Assembly (NCBI GenBank): GCA_030267565.1
Contig: BRXU01000010.1
Location: 423,501-487,500, forward strand
DNA length: 64,000 nt
Direction: 5' to 3'
Origin: Pleodorina starrii
Taxonomy: Eukaryota; Chlorophyta; Chlorophyceae; Chlamydomonadales; Volvocaceae
Below, one piece after another: positions 25,606-37,628 of this stretch. The notes beneath the pieces were generated by a model. That model saw only the letters and a list, made by a program, of their open reading frames with translations, was not told the DNA's origin and ran no database searches. Every line of letters starts with the position of its first letter. Position 1 is the stretch's first letter. The position numbers and the translations under genes are program-made.

Positions 25606-27045
25606 CCCCTTCAGGGTAATCTCCAGTCAGTTGGAGATCACACCGAACATCCGCTCGTCCTCCCCCCCTCACTCCCCTTCACCTCCCCTCACCTCCCCCC
25701 TCCCCCCTCCCGCCCCGTGTGGCCCGTGCCGCATGTCACCTGGCCTTGTACGTTCCACCGCTCTCACATGTACTGCGATTGTACGACTGGATTTGGTTCT
25801 GCCGTACTAGCCGCCGTACATGGCTCCGGGTGAGGAGGAGGGGAGGGCCAGGGGTGGGAGCGGGGGCGGACGCGGACGCGGGCGGTAGGCCGCTCCACGT
25901 GTGGCTGGCTGTGGGTGGGGGGGAGGGGGCAGGGGTGGCTGGGGGGTGCGGTCGGGGAAGGGGAACCGCCACTCCCGCACCTCAACCCACTCCCACGCCC
26001 ACGCCCCCTCTCTGCGGATGTCCAAAAGAGCATCCCCACCTGGAGCTCTGCTGTTGCGCGCACACACAAACTGCCCTCCATAACTTCCACCCGCTTTTCC
26101 CCGCGTGTTTTAAAACACCCTTTACTGCCGTCTTGCACTGCGCGCCACTGCCGCTGGCGCTCCTAGGGGGTGCACGGTGCAGTGCCCCGGCCCCCCTTTG
26201 GCGACCCGCATAACCTGCAGAGCGTAACCGCGCCTCCCGCGTGCGCCACCTTCCCTCCGCCGCCTCAAGGCACCCGTTTGGCGGCACACACCGGCACACA
26301 CCTGTTCTGTGGGGGACGACCCTACCCCTACCCCGCCGCCACCGGCACCTCGAGCTGCGCAGCGGCACGTGTGTCCTTCCGCGCCCGCACCCGCACGCAG
26401 CGGCCACCCGCTCTCTCGCTCCACTGGTGATTCCAGACCTCTCGGCTCCCCCACGCCGCCCTCCGCTCGCGGCCACCGCTGTGTAACGTCTGAGAGACAC
26501 TTGGAAATGTCAACTAGTGTCTTTATTGCCATACGTTACACGCTGATGGCACCTTGCACTTGCCGCACTGGCTCCCTCTCCCTCTCCCGCTTGCTGCTTC
26601 CTTTGTAGAGTGCTTTGATGCGCTGGTGTGGACCCTGTCCCACCAAATGGACATGTACTCCCTAGGTGGGTGGGTGGATGAGTGGGTGGGTGGGTGGGTG
26701 GCAGGGTGGGTGGCTGGGCGGCTGGGCGGGCTGGCGGGCTGGCGGGCTGGGTCGGTGGGTGGGTGGGTGGGTGGGTGGACCTACCACCTACCCACCTACC
26801 ACCTACCAGCTAACGGCGCTTTCAGCCGTCACCGCCTGACCTGACCTGACCTGATCCTCATCTGATATGATCCTGATCTGATCTTTCCCTGCCTGCCCTG
26901 CCCCTCCCGCCCCCCCCCCCGCCCCCCCTCCCTCCAGGCATGGTGTTGTGGGTGATGCTTTCCGGACAGGATCCCTGGCAGGTGTGTGGGGCGGGGTGGG
27001 GGTGGGGCTTGTTTGGAAGCTTCAGGGCTTTCAATGTGCCAGGGT

Positions 27046-27088
<43 letters not shown>

Positions 27089-29558
27089 TTGGCGGGCTGG
27101 TTGGCAGGCTGGCTGGTTGGCTGGCTGGTTGGCGGGCGGGCTGGCTGGGTGGCTGGCTGGGTATTGCTGCAGGGGTTGTGTGTGTTGTGTGCTGGTGGTG
27201 GGCAAGGCAGCTGCCTGTTGGCGCCGGCAAGGGAGTGTGTGTGGGGGGGGGGGGAAGGAGCTTCCAAACCGGGAGAGAGAGAGAGTGTGTGTGTGTGTTG
27301 GGGGGATAGCCTCCAAACATGCGCCTCCCTGCATGCGCTGTGTGCAGCCTGCGATGTTCTCACTCGCTCCTGCTCCTCCTCCCCTCCCCCCCTCCCCCCC
27401 TCCCCTTCCCCTCCTCCCCTCCTCCCCCTCCTCCCCTCCTCCTCCTAGTCAACCGCGGGCTTTCAAACGCAGAAAGGAACGGAGAGGAGGGATCCAGCCT
27501 ATACCATGCATACATAACCCACATGCAGGGTTACCCGCCTCACCCGGCCCCCGCTTCACTCCGGCCCTAAAATCCCCCACCGCCTCCCCCACCGCCTCCC
27601 CCACCGCCTCCACCGCCGGGCCTCAATCCACACGTGAGGCCCACGCTCGCCCTTCCCCGCAGCCGCTGTAGTTTCCTATCTTGGCACCCCGCCCACCCCC
27701 ATCCCCGCCTCCGCTGTCCACCTAGCCCCCGCCCCCTCGCCTCCCCAATGCTTTTGTTCGCCGACGCCGCCTGGTTTTTCCATTCTCGGTCCATTTCTTA
27801 TTCGCCCTCGTGGACATCCCTCCCCCCCTTGGTTTGCCAGCACGTCAGCTTTCCGCTCTCCACTGACTGACCGTAATCTTACCCCCAACCCCAACCCCAA
27901 CCCCAACCCCAACCCCAACCCCAACCCCAACCCTAACCCCAACCCCAATCCCCCCCCCCATGTTCCATGTTCCAGGGTTTGAGTATGGTGCGACTTGCGT
28001 ATCTGGTGACGCTGGCGGGAACGCGGCCACCCCTGTCCGCCATCCCGCCCGGGAGGCGCCCCCCCAAGCTGCTCCGTCTCATCAGCGCCTGCTGGGAGGC
28101 GGACCCGCGGAGGAGGCCCGCGGCGGCGGAGGCGGTCAAGGAGCTGATGCTGGTGCGGGAAATGGTGGGTGGGGCTGCGTGGGTGTGTGGGCGGTGTGGG
28201 AGGGGGTGCGTGGGTGTGTGGGCTGTGTGGGAGGGGGCTGAACGAGTGTGTGGGCTGTGTGGGAGGGGGCTGCGGGGAGCTGGAGGGCGCAGCGCTGCGA
28301 TTATTTTAGTGGTAGGCGGGGTCGGCGGGCGGGATGGGGGCTTGGGGGAGGTAGGCAGGCTGTGGTAGTGGTGGTGGTGGTGGTCGTGGTGGTGGTGGTG
28401 GTGGTGGTGGTGGCGGTGGTGGTGGTGGTGGTGGTGGTGGTGGTGGCGGTGGTGGTGGTGGTGGTGGTGGTGGTGGTGGTGGTGGTGGTGGTGGTGGTGG
28501 TGGGTTTGGTCCTTTCGGTGCTGGGGGCGCTGTGTGCCTTGTTGCCTTGTTTCGTTGTTCTATGCTGGGGCCTAAATGTGAGCTGAGCGCCAACCGGCGT
28601 TTGACCAGGGCTGCCTCCAGGGCTGCCTCCAGGGGTGCCTCCAGGGGTGCCTCCAGGGGTGGCGGTTGTGCGCAGCGGTCATCTCGGCCCGGTTCAGCAG
28701 CTCAAGGGGTGGGAGGCGGGGGGGAGTCCTCCATACGCGTAGTGGTGCCGCAAAGGATGGAGCTCCCATCCAACGCACCCGGAGCCCCCAAGCTGGGAAG
28801 TTGGGCATACCCCCCCCCCGATCCCTGTCGCGCGCGACCCTTGTCCGTTTGGATTGGTCCGGCGGCGACACGGTCGCAGCTCTTCCGGTGTTGGTAAGGT
28901 TACATGTATGTCTGGTAGTCTGTATTACCGAGTGGTTCTGGGTCGCCTACGTCCCTCCGCTGCGGTCTCGATTTTATTACCCGCCCCCCAACCCCAACCC
29001 CAACCCCACCCCGCGTAGATGGCTCGCGGCGCCGCCATGCCGGAAGCCGAAGACGAGCCGTCCGCCTCCTCCGCAGCAACAGCAGCAACAGCAGCAGCGG
29101 ACGGCCAGCCACCGCCCGCCGCCCCGCTGCTGCTGCAGGCGCAACAGCACACCCAACAACACAACCCGCCGCCGCCGCCACAGCAGCCGCAGCAGACACC
29201 GGAACACGGGGCGCAGCACCCGCACCCACACCCACACCAGCAACCCACGAACGCACATCATCCGGGGGACCCCGCCAGGCCGGGGCTGTGGGGCGCACTG
29301 CCAGGTGCGGACCCCGCCCACGCGCCCGACCGACAGCAGGCGCAGCACGCACAGCACGGTGTGGCGCAGCAGGCGGCGCAGCACAGGGCGCTTGCCTCCG
29401 CATCCATCTTGCTGCAATCGGGGCACGGGAGGGGCTACGGCGGCGGCGACGACAGCTTCGAAGGCGGCGGCGGCGGCGGCGGCCTGTCCTGGTCGTGGAC
29501 CGCCTCCGTCGCGGCCACTGGAACCGGCACCGCCTCCGAGCGCAGCGTCACCGCCGCC

Positions 29559-29624
<66 letters not shown>

Positions 29625-29663
29625 GCGGCGGCCCAGGGGCACCCTAGGGTGGGGGGCGAGTGA
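15823..29663 (+). CDS. Receptor-like protein kinase, single-pass membrane
   Basis: Seventeen exons with fully consistent phases (1141 codons): 15823-16140, 17211-17295, 18046-18120, 18775-18806, 19405-19629, 20018-20297, 20700-20886, 21428-21663, 22579-23417, 23887-23961, 24382-24438, 25153-25215, 25811-25829, 26609-26665, 26938-26981, 27976-28164, 29019-29663. The N-terminus has a signal peptide (CLVIICLLMWAVVV). The ectodomain includes KIQLADGVRLQFSGLFLRNY and cysteines. The span AAVLGPALGASIG plus GAVLLATAVVAAVLW (about 326-353) is followed by RRRRRWRRR. The kinase domain is complete: G-loop GKGAFGRVVEG (634), AVKLM (Lys654), HRDIKPAN (Asp782), DFG (804), PPYMAPE (825-831), ADPRRRP. All catalytic residues are present, so it should be active, probably Ser/Thr (TKL-like). 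The tail is rich in Gln, His, Ala and Thr. The ligand is unknown. Confidence 0.85.
17004..17100 (+). repeat. Intron modules D and C upstream of kinase exon 2
   Basis: Module D (ATATAAAGGAGCATATCACT, 17013-17032) is followed by module C (GGGCTCCGGCCTATACGTGG, starting about 17070) and a C-rich tract that leads to the splice acceptor at 17210. Further C copies in sense orientation: 17688, 19053, 23627 in the kinase; 44881-44905 and 45857-45882 (reverse strand) in the channel. Degenerate C copies: about 18700 and 19325. Further D copies (reverse strand): 49718-49743 and 50299-50325. Confidence 0.8.
17955..17987 (+). pseudogene. Partial duplicate of the start of kinase exon 3
   Basis: CACGCAGGTATGGACCTTCTCCTGCCC... 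repeats the acceptor and first codons of exon 3 (GTCAGGTATGGACCTCCTCC at 18041) about 90 bp upstream, with a few changes and an early TGA. It looks like an inert or decoy splice-acceptor copy left by a local tandem duplication of the C-rich intron end. Confidence 0.65.
18222..18360 (+). repeat. Dispersed repeat A+B, adjacent copy
   Basis: GTAAGAAAGTAGATACCGCA, GGAGACGGCGTTATCGAACG (family A), then GCAGCGACCCGCGTCGCCGC and CGAACGAGTCTACGCGCGAC (family B), inside kinase intron 3. It is the clearest full-length copy in the window. Confidence 0.8.
21713..21800. repeat. (GT)n microsatellite in kinase intron 8
   Basis: About 43 uninterrupted GT dinucleotides, 50 bp after the donor at 21664. Confidence 0.97.
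22180..22245. repeat. 16-bp tandem repeat AGGATCTCAGATCT
   Basis: Four imperfect copies of GATCTAGGATCTCAGATC, in kinase intron 8; rich in BglII-type palindromes. Confidence 0.85.
24754..24935. repeat. GTGCGGTGCAG minisatellite in kinase intron 11
   Basis: Degenerate array of GTGCGGTGCAGTGCGGTGC, matching a second array at 29722-29812 just after the kinase stop codon, so the two probably share an origin. Confidence 0.85.
25521..25607. repeat. (CTGC)n array in kinase intron 12
   Basis: About 20 CTGC units with one CCGC interruption. Confidence 0.95.
25811..25829 (+). other. 19-nt microexon of the kinase (activation-segment PPYMAP)
   Basis: Acceptor TACTAG at 25805-25810, donor G/GTGAGG at 25829/25830. 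It reads CCG CCG TAC ATG GCT CCG G. The final G plus AG from the exon at 26609 makes the Glu of the APE motif, giving GT-PPYMAPE-CFD. Without it the flanking exons are out of phase and the motif is lost. Confidence 0.85.
27044..27165. repeat. (GGCT)n array in kinase intron 15
   Basis: GGCT repeats with GGTT and GGCA variants between the exon ending 26981 and the one starting 27976. Confidence 0.93.
27883..27950. repeat. (CCCCAA)n array just before kinase exon 16
   Basis: Eleven or so CCCCAA hexamers, with one CCCTAA, ending about 25 bp before the acceptor at 27975. It forms the pyrimidine-rich intron end and is telomere-like only by chance of unit. Confidence 0.92.
28364..28502. repeat. (TGG)n array in kinase intron 16
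   Basis: About 45 GTG/TGG triplets with a few GCG and TCG changes. The same intron has five 15-bp units of GGGCTGCCTCCAGGG type at 28608-28665. Confidence 0.95.
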
Positions 29664-32257
29664 GGTGGCGTCAACTGGCGTGGCGGGAGCTAGAGCCACT
29701 GACTGCCGTTTAGAGCCGTGGAGTGCAGTGCGGTGCAGTGTGGTGCGGTGCAGTGCGGTGCGGTGCAGTGCGGTGCGGTGCAGTGCAGTACAGTGCAGTG
29801 CTGTGCAGTGCCGGGTGTGTGAGGGACGGGGGACGGGGCCGTCATCCCGATTGCGGGGACCCAGCGGGAGGCGGAGGAGGCGGAGGCGGAGGCGCATGCT
29901 GCGCCGCCGCGCCGCGCGTGTCGCGCCCCGGTGGGCCTGTTGATTCGTTGTTTGGTTCCAGCCTGCTGCTGCTGCTGCTGCTGCGGCGGCGGTGTTGTGT
30001 CACCCAGGAAGGAAGCAAAGAAGGAAGGAAGGAAGGAAAGTAGAATGAATGTAGAGGGAAGGAAGGAAGGAACGTAGAAGGAAGAAATGAAGGACGGAGT
30101 GAAGGAAGGAAGGTGCGGTGGCGGCGGTGGCGGTGGTGGCGGTGGTGGTGGTGGTGGTGGTGGTGGTGGACCGGGAATATGAATCAGCATGCGTGGCAGA
30201 GCCTCACCAAGGGGGGAGGGGGGAGGGGGGCGTCCCCCTGCCGGGCCGGGCCGGGCCGGGCCGGGGTGACGTGTTGCTGCTTGATCAGTGGCCCTCTCCC
30301 GGTTAGTTGGTCTATATGACTATATCGTTTACGGTATAAACTTAAAGAAGAAGGTGATGGCGCCGTTTGGGAAACACTGCTCAAAGGTTTACGCCATATA
30401 TACCGCATATCGTATATCGTATGCGACGGTGGGGATAGATACCGTAGGAGGGGAGGAAGTCAGGGTGGTGGTCATATCCGCCCCCTCCACGTCCCCCCTC
30501 CTCCAGTCACCTTTCGTAGCTCGTAGCTCTGCAAGTGTTGTTTTGATTACGTTGCTCGCGCATTGCCAAAACCGGTGTGGCAATGTTATATGAGTGGGTT
30601 TCGGGGCCAGTCTTGCATACATGGCGAGCGAGGTGTATGTACAACGTACGTCAGGTTTGTTTGTCGCGCGCCATCCAGGTTTATTTGTCCCTCCGTGAAT
30701 GGAATGAATTCCGGCGTTGAGCGTTCTGCTATCAGCAACATCGCTATTGATCCACCCAATCTCGTGCACCCGCGGCCTCCCCCCTGTGTGGACTCGCCTC
30801 TGCGAGGAAAGCCGGAGTACCGTAGATGCATGTTGACCCATTTTCAGGCCTTGACCACGCAACAGCTTTCCAGGGGGCGAGGTGGGACGTGGGAGGCACA
30901 TGGCAACAGCTGCCCTGGGCGAGGTGTTGGCGCTGTGCATAGGTCGTAAGGCAACAATCACCGTATCCAATGTGTCGTACCGTAGCCTCGCGCGCGCCTG
31001 AAGTGTCTGGCATTGCGGGCGATGTCTTCGGGTGCAGCAGGCAGGAATGCATGCATGCGGCTCGACCAGACCATCGGCTGCGCAATGCTGGGTAGGATAC
31101 GCTAGGTTGCGCATGTGTGAAGTTTGAGAGGTGCTGCTGTTTTGCGGAATTTTAAGTTCAGACGCATGGAGCCCAAAGTTGGGCGCGTTGTGTGTTGGCG
31201 CGGAGAGCGATGCTTATCACGCGCGCGCTCTTCACACGAAGGCGTGTGCGAAAGCAGATGTGTGCATGGCCGGTGGAGCGGGAGGAGCGGCATGGGGTGC
31301 AGGCTCGGAGGGGGGGCCTTTTGACCGGTGTTAAAGTTTGCATGTCGCCGGGAGTGGAAGGCCGCGGACAGAATGGTGGCGCCGGTGGTGGGGGCGGTTG
31401 CAGCGGTGGGGTGCGTGGCGGGGATAGTCGATGACGGGAGGTGCTTGCGCCAGCAGAAGCCGCGGAGGGCACGCGCGCGGGGTTGCCTCGGATGCTTTGC
31501 ATGCTGCTGGGTTTCAGGTCCTGTTTGCGGATTCGATGCATGTCATGCATGTGCATGCTGCATGCTGGGCAGGCGGAGCGCGTGTACCCTGTACCGCATC
31601 CAAGCCAACACAAACCGTGCATGCTCGTATGTGCAGACAGCTTCTGCGATATGGTCCAAGGAATATTGTGCAATTGGGGGAACCCGGGGGGAGAGGCAGA
31701 GGACAAGCGTGTGCTGCCTAAACCCGGTTTTCTGTATACGAGTCGGCCGCGGGCACCGTATGACCCCAATCGACTTTTGCCAATGCTACATTTAAGAGTC
31801 CTGACCCAATGGCTAACAATGCAACCACATTAGCATTTGGAAGCAACAGCAAACCTATGCGGAACCTGGCGGAACGGGCTCTATAAGGATATATGTAACA
31901 TGCTTGGCTTGAGGCCAGGGCAACAAAGCGCCGTGATCCCGCCTTCACTTCGACAAAAAACTCAAAAATGCCATCTTAAGCGGGTTACACATGAGTAAAT
32001 AAGCAAAGATAACGGAAACGTGCAGGACACGCCGTACAGAAAATCGACCTGCATGAAAAGCCGGCCGATGCGTCTCTTATTAATCAGTGTACTTGCAAGC
32101 TTTATATACATTGTCCCAGAAGAGGCACGAAGACATACTATCTTCGTGTCTCGTTCCGTCCTTCTCAAGGGGAGGGATTGCTTCCACCGCGGGTGTGATC
32201 TAGGCCGATCAAAGTAGGGCTTTTATCTCTTTGCGGAGAGTACAGCAACAACAAACC
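29664..32257. other. Intergenic region, no gene recognised
   Basis: Holds the GTGCGGTGCAG array (29722-29812), GAAGGAAGG runs (30005-30110) and a TGG array (30115-30170). Beyond 30300 the sequence is less repetitive and AT-richer. The 241-codon minus-strand frame at 30389-31114 has no domain or splice signals that I trust. The last 200 bp presumably include the promoter of the gene at 32258. Confidence 0.5.
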
Positions 32258-33826
32258 ATGTCTGCCGCGAAACAGTTCCGGACAGAGCAGGATCGCATTG
32301 ATACGCTCACCATGGCGATAACGGTACGTGGAGCGCATTATGGCCTGCTTAGCATGTCATGTGCTGTCGTGATGAGGATCTTCTGGCTGTCTATGGCCCT
32401 CGTCAAGCACAGAACCCGAACGTTGTGGGCTCGGGCTACATTCAGTTCCCGCCACAGCGACCCTTTGAGAAGCCCGTCGTGTTCCAGCCGCCTACCGTTG
32501 CGGTAAGTATCGCATGGTTTGCAGTCTGCCTCCAGCCTACGGGGGACCACTCGCTGAGTTACCATGTCGTTGCTTGCAGCATCTGGAGTTCCCGACCGAG
32601 TATCAGGACTACATCCGGGCAACGTCGCAGGCCCAGGACGGCGTCGCAGCCGCGCCATCAGCTCCGCAGGCGCGGCCACCGGTGAACGGGCAACCGGTGA
32701 ACGGGCCACCGGTGAACGGGCCACCGCGGCCGGCCGCTCCGGTGAGGGGAAAGGGGGGGCCGGCGACCTTCCAGGGACCCTGGTGCTTTGACGAAACCCC
32801 GCGCACCTGCCGTATGCGCAGTCCCATAGCTGCGTGCTGTCGCATGCATGTGTTACGCATGTGTGTTATACATGAAACTGCTAGGATCGAGGATCATTAC
32901 TTGTTCCGTCTGTGGGCTATGCTTGCAGGTGGCGCAGCCGCAGGCGCCTGCACACAACACTCGCCCGCAGGCGCCGCCGCCACAGCAGCAGTACAGGCCT
33001 CCCCCGCAGGGCCACTACGGCCAGCAACCTGTGAGGCCCCCGGCGCCGCAGGTGGGGCTATGCGCGGGACTGCCGCCGTCATCACGTTGCTGCGATCTTC
33101 ACCCTGCTTGGGATATAATAGACAGCTTGGGACAATATGTGATGGCTAGCGCTGTGTGTGTATGTCATTTTCCCAGCGAGATCATGTTGAACGCAGTATG
33201 CACGCCGCGCTGCGCCGCCGCTACGCTGGCACTTTCCGTTGACATCTTCCTCCCCTGCGGCTCCTCGCCTGCAGGCGCCGCCCCCACAGCGGGCGCCGCA
33301 GGGTCCGCCGCCTCAGCAGTATGCTCCCCGCCCGGCGGCACCGCCCCAGCAGTACGCTCCCCGCCCGGCCGCACCGCAGCCGCAGCCGCAGCAGGTCCCG
33401 CGCCCCGCGGCTCCCCAGGTTGCGCGCCCCGCAGCCCCGCAGCCCCCGCGCCCCGCGGCCCCGCAGCCCATGCGCCCCGCGGCTCCCCAACCCGCGCCGC
33501 AGCGGCCTATCGCAGCGGCGCCTCGCCCGGCCTCCGCGGCCCCACCCCACCAGCCGACGCGGCCGGCTGCCGCCCCCGCGCCGGTCCATGCCCACGCGAG
33601 CGCGCCGAGCGCGGCGTCCGCTGCAGCTGCCCACGCACACCACCAGGCGCAGCAGAAGATCCAGGCAGCGGCCATTGCCCAGGCGCAGGCGCTCGCGCAC
33701 AAGGTCCAGGCGGTGCAGCTCTCGGAGAGCGACGACGACGACGACGCCAGCGCCAAGGGCGGCCTCAGCAAGTCGCAGAAGAAGCGTCTGCGCAAGAAGC
33801 TGCGCGACGGCACGACGGGAAAGTAA
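32258..33826 (+). CDS. Pro/Ala/Gln-rich protein of unknown function
   Basis: Five exons, all phase 0: 32258-32323, 32377-32502, 32580-32741, 32929-33051, 33275-33826, giving 342 residues. Introns are small (53-223 nt) with clear GTACGT, GTAAGT, GTGAGG borders and TTGCAG/CTGCAG acceptors, which supports the model strongly. The N-terminus is folded-looking: MSAAKQFRTEQDRIDTLTMA, then NPNVVGSGYIQFPPQRPFEK and LEFPTEYQDYIRATSQ. The middle is low complexity: three NGPPV/NGQPV repeats, QQQYRPPPQGHYGQQP, then about 15 RPAAPQ-type units. Near the C-terminus an Ala/Gln/His-rich helix precedes an acidic patch SESDDDDDAS and a basic end KSQKKRLRKKLRDG. The acidic-then-basic tail could bind nucleic acid or a charged partner, but I do not recognise the family. 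ACC precedes the ATG. Confidence 0.75.
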
Positions 33827-33853
33827 GGAGCGCTAGCGAGATGGCCGGGCGGG

Positions 33854-33880
33854 TGTTACGTACAGGAGTCTTGTACGTAA
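33854..33880. repeat. Hairpin after the stop of the Pro-rich gene
   Basis: GTTACGTAC and GTACGTAAC form a perfect 9-bp stem around AGGAGTCTT, 28 bp after the stop codon and so probably within the 3' UTR. Confidence 0.8.
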
Positions 33881-36800
33881 CAGCGGGGGTGAGCGGGTGG
33901 GAGGTGGGGCTCATTGCGCTGCGCAGCGAGGGGTCGTCGCGCTGCCGTAGGCGCGTTGCGCAAGGCGGTTTCCGGTGCGGCGGTGCTTTTGGCTGCTGAC
34001 GACGCACCGCTCGAAATTTTTTGATGCGCACGCTTTTTGGTGCGCGCGCATGCTGCCTGGCGCGACGGCAGCCAGGTGTGCGTGCGTTTGGCCCTGTCCC
34101 TCCGCCGCATCAGAGCTCGCAGCTGCTGCCCTGTCACCGCCGATGCAAGGTCCAGGACGGGCTAGGACGGACCGGGCAGGGCAGGGCAGGGGCGAGGTCT
34201 GTGACATTGCAAGATGGCGGACGTGGGTTGGGGTCCCGGCGGATGAACGGCGGTGGCGACCCAGATCAAATGGTGGAGCTTTGGTCCTGGTCCTAGGCGC
34301 GGTTGCGCGCAGCGCTGCAATGCTCTTAGTCGACAGGCCGCGGTAGGAGCCCGCGTGAGGAGCCGCGTGAGGCATTGGCGTCTTCCTGGCGCCGGCGCCT
34401 AAGCAGGTTGAGGAGCGACCTGCGGGTCAACCAACTGGCTGCGTCACACCCGGGGGCACGTCCTCTGGGAAGCGCGCCATGAGCTGCGCTGGGCTGCTGG
34501 GCTGCTCCTACCGCGCGTCGGTGACGTGAGCTGAGCTGAGCTGGGCTGCTCCTATTGGCGTGTTGGGAGCGGCGGAGAGCTGCGCAAGAGTTTTTCCTTG
34601 CCCCATGTGCGGCTGTGTTCCGTGTGATGCGTCGCCTGGTGGTGGTGGCTGCCTGCACCCCGCGTTCTGAGTGTGAGCCCTGTGTTCGCCAGTAGGCCCG
34701 CGAAGGGCTTCAGCGGCGCGTGGCTTTACCGACAAAACATGCCCTCCCTCGCCCGACCTCGGTCCGCGTCAGTCATTTCGCCCTCCATGCGGCTTCGGAG
34801 CACACCCTCTTACGGGCGCGCGGCAACAAAGCACAAGGCGTTTGCGGAGCTTCATCCAACATCCACCCGTGTGTTTGGGTGCGGCGGATGCCATAGCTGC
34901 TAACTTTTCGAATCGGTTTACACGCATCTTGCACCGAAGCGTTGGGCGACCCCGTTGCCATGACGGCGGCACGCCACACCACCCCTTCCGCTCAACCCAA
35001 AACATGTGCGCGTATCGCCAGCACCAGCAGCAGTGCCTCATGACATGAAACACACGCCGCCGGCATGTGTGATGCGAAACGCACGGACATGTCATGTGAC
35101 GCGGCCGCCACTGGAAGAAGCAGCCACAGCACAGCAGCGCAACCCACAACAGACGTACACCGGTGTATACGTCATAACAGTGCACGTGCAAGTAGCCGTA
35201 CTGCGCCGGCAATCTTCGGCGGAGGGCAGCAACCGTCACCGCGACCCTCCGCGACGGTGGGCCCGGCCGGCGCAAGGAAAGGGAAGGGATTGTCACGAGC
35301 TCACGACACAGCGTAACAGGCAGAACGCATGCCACCCTGAGCAACTGCGATCATCGCAGCAGCTTGTTGAAATATTGTTGGTGCGACGGGAACGGACGTG
35401 CCCTGACTTGCCCGACGCAATTGCAAATGGCGCGGCGATGAGAGGTGTCGGAGTCGATCAGATCAGCGTATCGTAGAAGCAGCAGCGAGCGAGCAAGCTA
35501 GCGTTCAATATCAAGCGTACGTATTTTCAAGCAGCAGCGGGTGCGCCACTCGTAAGGGCAGCCCTTGCGACCTGATGACGAGTTCGGACCAGCTCGTCGC
35601 CAGGGAGCCTGCTTTGAGTATAACGTCGACAGCTAGACAGGGCTAGACAAACCAACTGTCTGCAGTATGCGGCAAGTAATTGAACAAGCTGCTGCGATGA
35701 ACCCATGATCGCAAGCAGTACCTAAATATCCCACAAAGTAAAATAGCTCCAGAACCAGATATTTGACCTCGCGAAATCCCAACCGTGCAACCGACTTCCT
35801 CAGCTCGTCACCAACCATCAACGGCTGTTGGATACACCATGTCAAAGACGCAGTGTGTTTTGACAGGGTCGAGGCTAGCGGGCTGTGGGGGCTTTGTGAG
35901 TCAAGCAGCCCCCACAGCCCTCAAAACCGCGCCCAGCCAACGCTCCACGGGCCACAGGCAGACCCCCCGCAACCGCTGCGGCAACTGACCAAATCGCGAA
36001 CACGCCGCTCGATCGATCATTTGCATTATCTTGTTGTCAGGAGAGCTCGGTTCGTGTGGCCACTGACCAGGCGGCCAACACGCCCGCCTGCAGAGGCGAG
36101 ACCCTCCCGCAGAGCCCAACAGGCAACTGCCCGTCTTGATGCCGTACGCCGTACTTCCCCGGACGCCGTTGACCTCAGCACGCACCGGCAAGCACCTTCC
36201 TCTGCCCCGACCGGGAAGCGACACCACACTGGGCACTGCCCAACATAACCTAACATCCTAAATGCTCGACATTATCGCGACCCAGGCGTCTAGCACGCCG
36301 CCGAAAGCTCAATCCCTATCGGTATGACAGTTCTGTAGGACCTCAGCCCCCGAACGCCCAAAGCCATGTGTGACGACCCCACTGAGCCACTGTCCTGAGA
36401 GACGGCATCTGACACTTGGTTTCGGAGCAACCCGGTCCGCACCGCCGAGACGCGCCGCCCGGCTGCGCACGCGCCTACGAGTGGGTCGCAGCTTCCACCC
36501 TGTCAGGCAGCTACCGTACGGTTCGTCGTACACCATCACAAACACTCATCACCAGTCTTCACAAGTCCGTAGCCCACATCCCGCCTCCCCCTCCCCAGTC
36601 CCCACTGTAGAGCAACCACGGCAGCAACCAGTACGAGACTTTCTTGGCAGTCACAATCGTCGTTCCGTTTCATTCTTCGGCTTCAGGATAGCGCCTCTCG
36701 GACAAGCACTGCCGCCATTGCCCCCCCTTGCCCCCACCGCCCGCATCCATCCTTTCCTTGCACGTGTCGCGGCAGGCACCGTCGGCAGCGCTCTCCTGCA

Positions 36801-37628
36801 GCCCCCCCCCCCGCCCCGCCCTCCCGTCCCCTCTTCCTCAACGCGCACGCTCTTTGACTCCCCCACGCCACGCCACCAACAAAGCCCACACTCGCCCCAA
36901 TCGAATCCCGCCCTCCGCGCTCCGCTTTCCATTTTCCGCTTTCCTCACGTCATTTCGTCATTAACAATCAGTAATCGTCATCATTAATAATCATCGCAAA
37001 CCCGCACGCCGCGCCGCTGTGCGCACACCGTGTGCCGCCCGACATGCTCAGCCCTCCACTCCACTCCTCTCCACTCCACTTCATCGGTACGTGTCCCCTG
37101 CCTCTACAGTCACTCCTACCGGTATTGGCACTGGTACGTACTGGCTGTGGCACCAAAGACAGAGCGACCAAAGCTCCGACACCCAACCCGCTGCCAATGC
37201 ACGGCCGCAGTCGCCCCTCCCCTCCGCTTTCGCCGCCCCCTCCCCTTTCGCCGACCCTTCCCCTTTCGCCCCTCGCTCGCATACCGCACGCAAATCCTCC
37301 ACATCGGCCCCGGCTCCTCCCCCAGCCCGCCCTGGACCCCACTCCACACACACACACCCCGGGCCCCGGCTCTTGGCGGCCTGGCGCTCGCCTCGCAGCA
37401 GCAGCTCTCGCTACGGCGCTGTTCCGTTAGGTTCCGTTCCATTCCATCTCCTTTATTTCCGTAAACCCGCTCCCAACGGGTACCGTACGCAAGCAATGCG
37501 CGTCACCGGCCTACGGCTGTCACCGTTGTTGCCACCGCCGCCGCCACCGCCGCCGCCACCGCCACCGCCACCACCACCGCCATCGCCACCGCCGCCACTC
37601 AAACCCTAAGCCCACCCCGCCCTCAACC
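33881..37628. other. Intergenic region, no gene recognised
   Basis: Mixed composition with many short open frames and no recognisable domain. Small direct repeats of GAGCTGAGCTGGGCTGCTCCTA occur around 34485-34555. Towards 36600-37620 the sequence becomes C-rich and should contain the 3' UTR of the minus-strand channel. A (CCGCCA)n run lies at 37525-37590. Confidence 0.5.

Noticed and set aside
27883..27950. Telomere-like (CCCCAA)n
   Set aside because: Internal to a kinase intron and directly before an acceptor; the volvocine telomere unit is TTTTAGGG, so this is a simple pyrimidine-tract repeat.
30389..31114. 241-codon minus-strand open frame
   Set aside because: No recognisable motif, atypical composition for a gene here, and no supporting splice sites or neighbouring exons.
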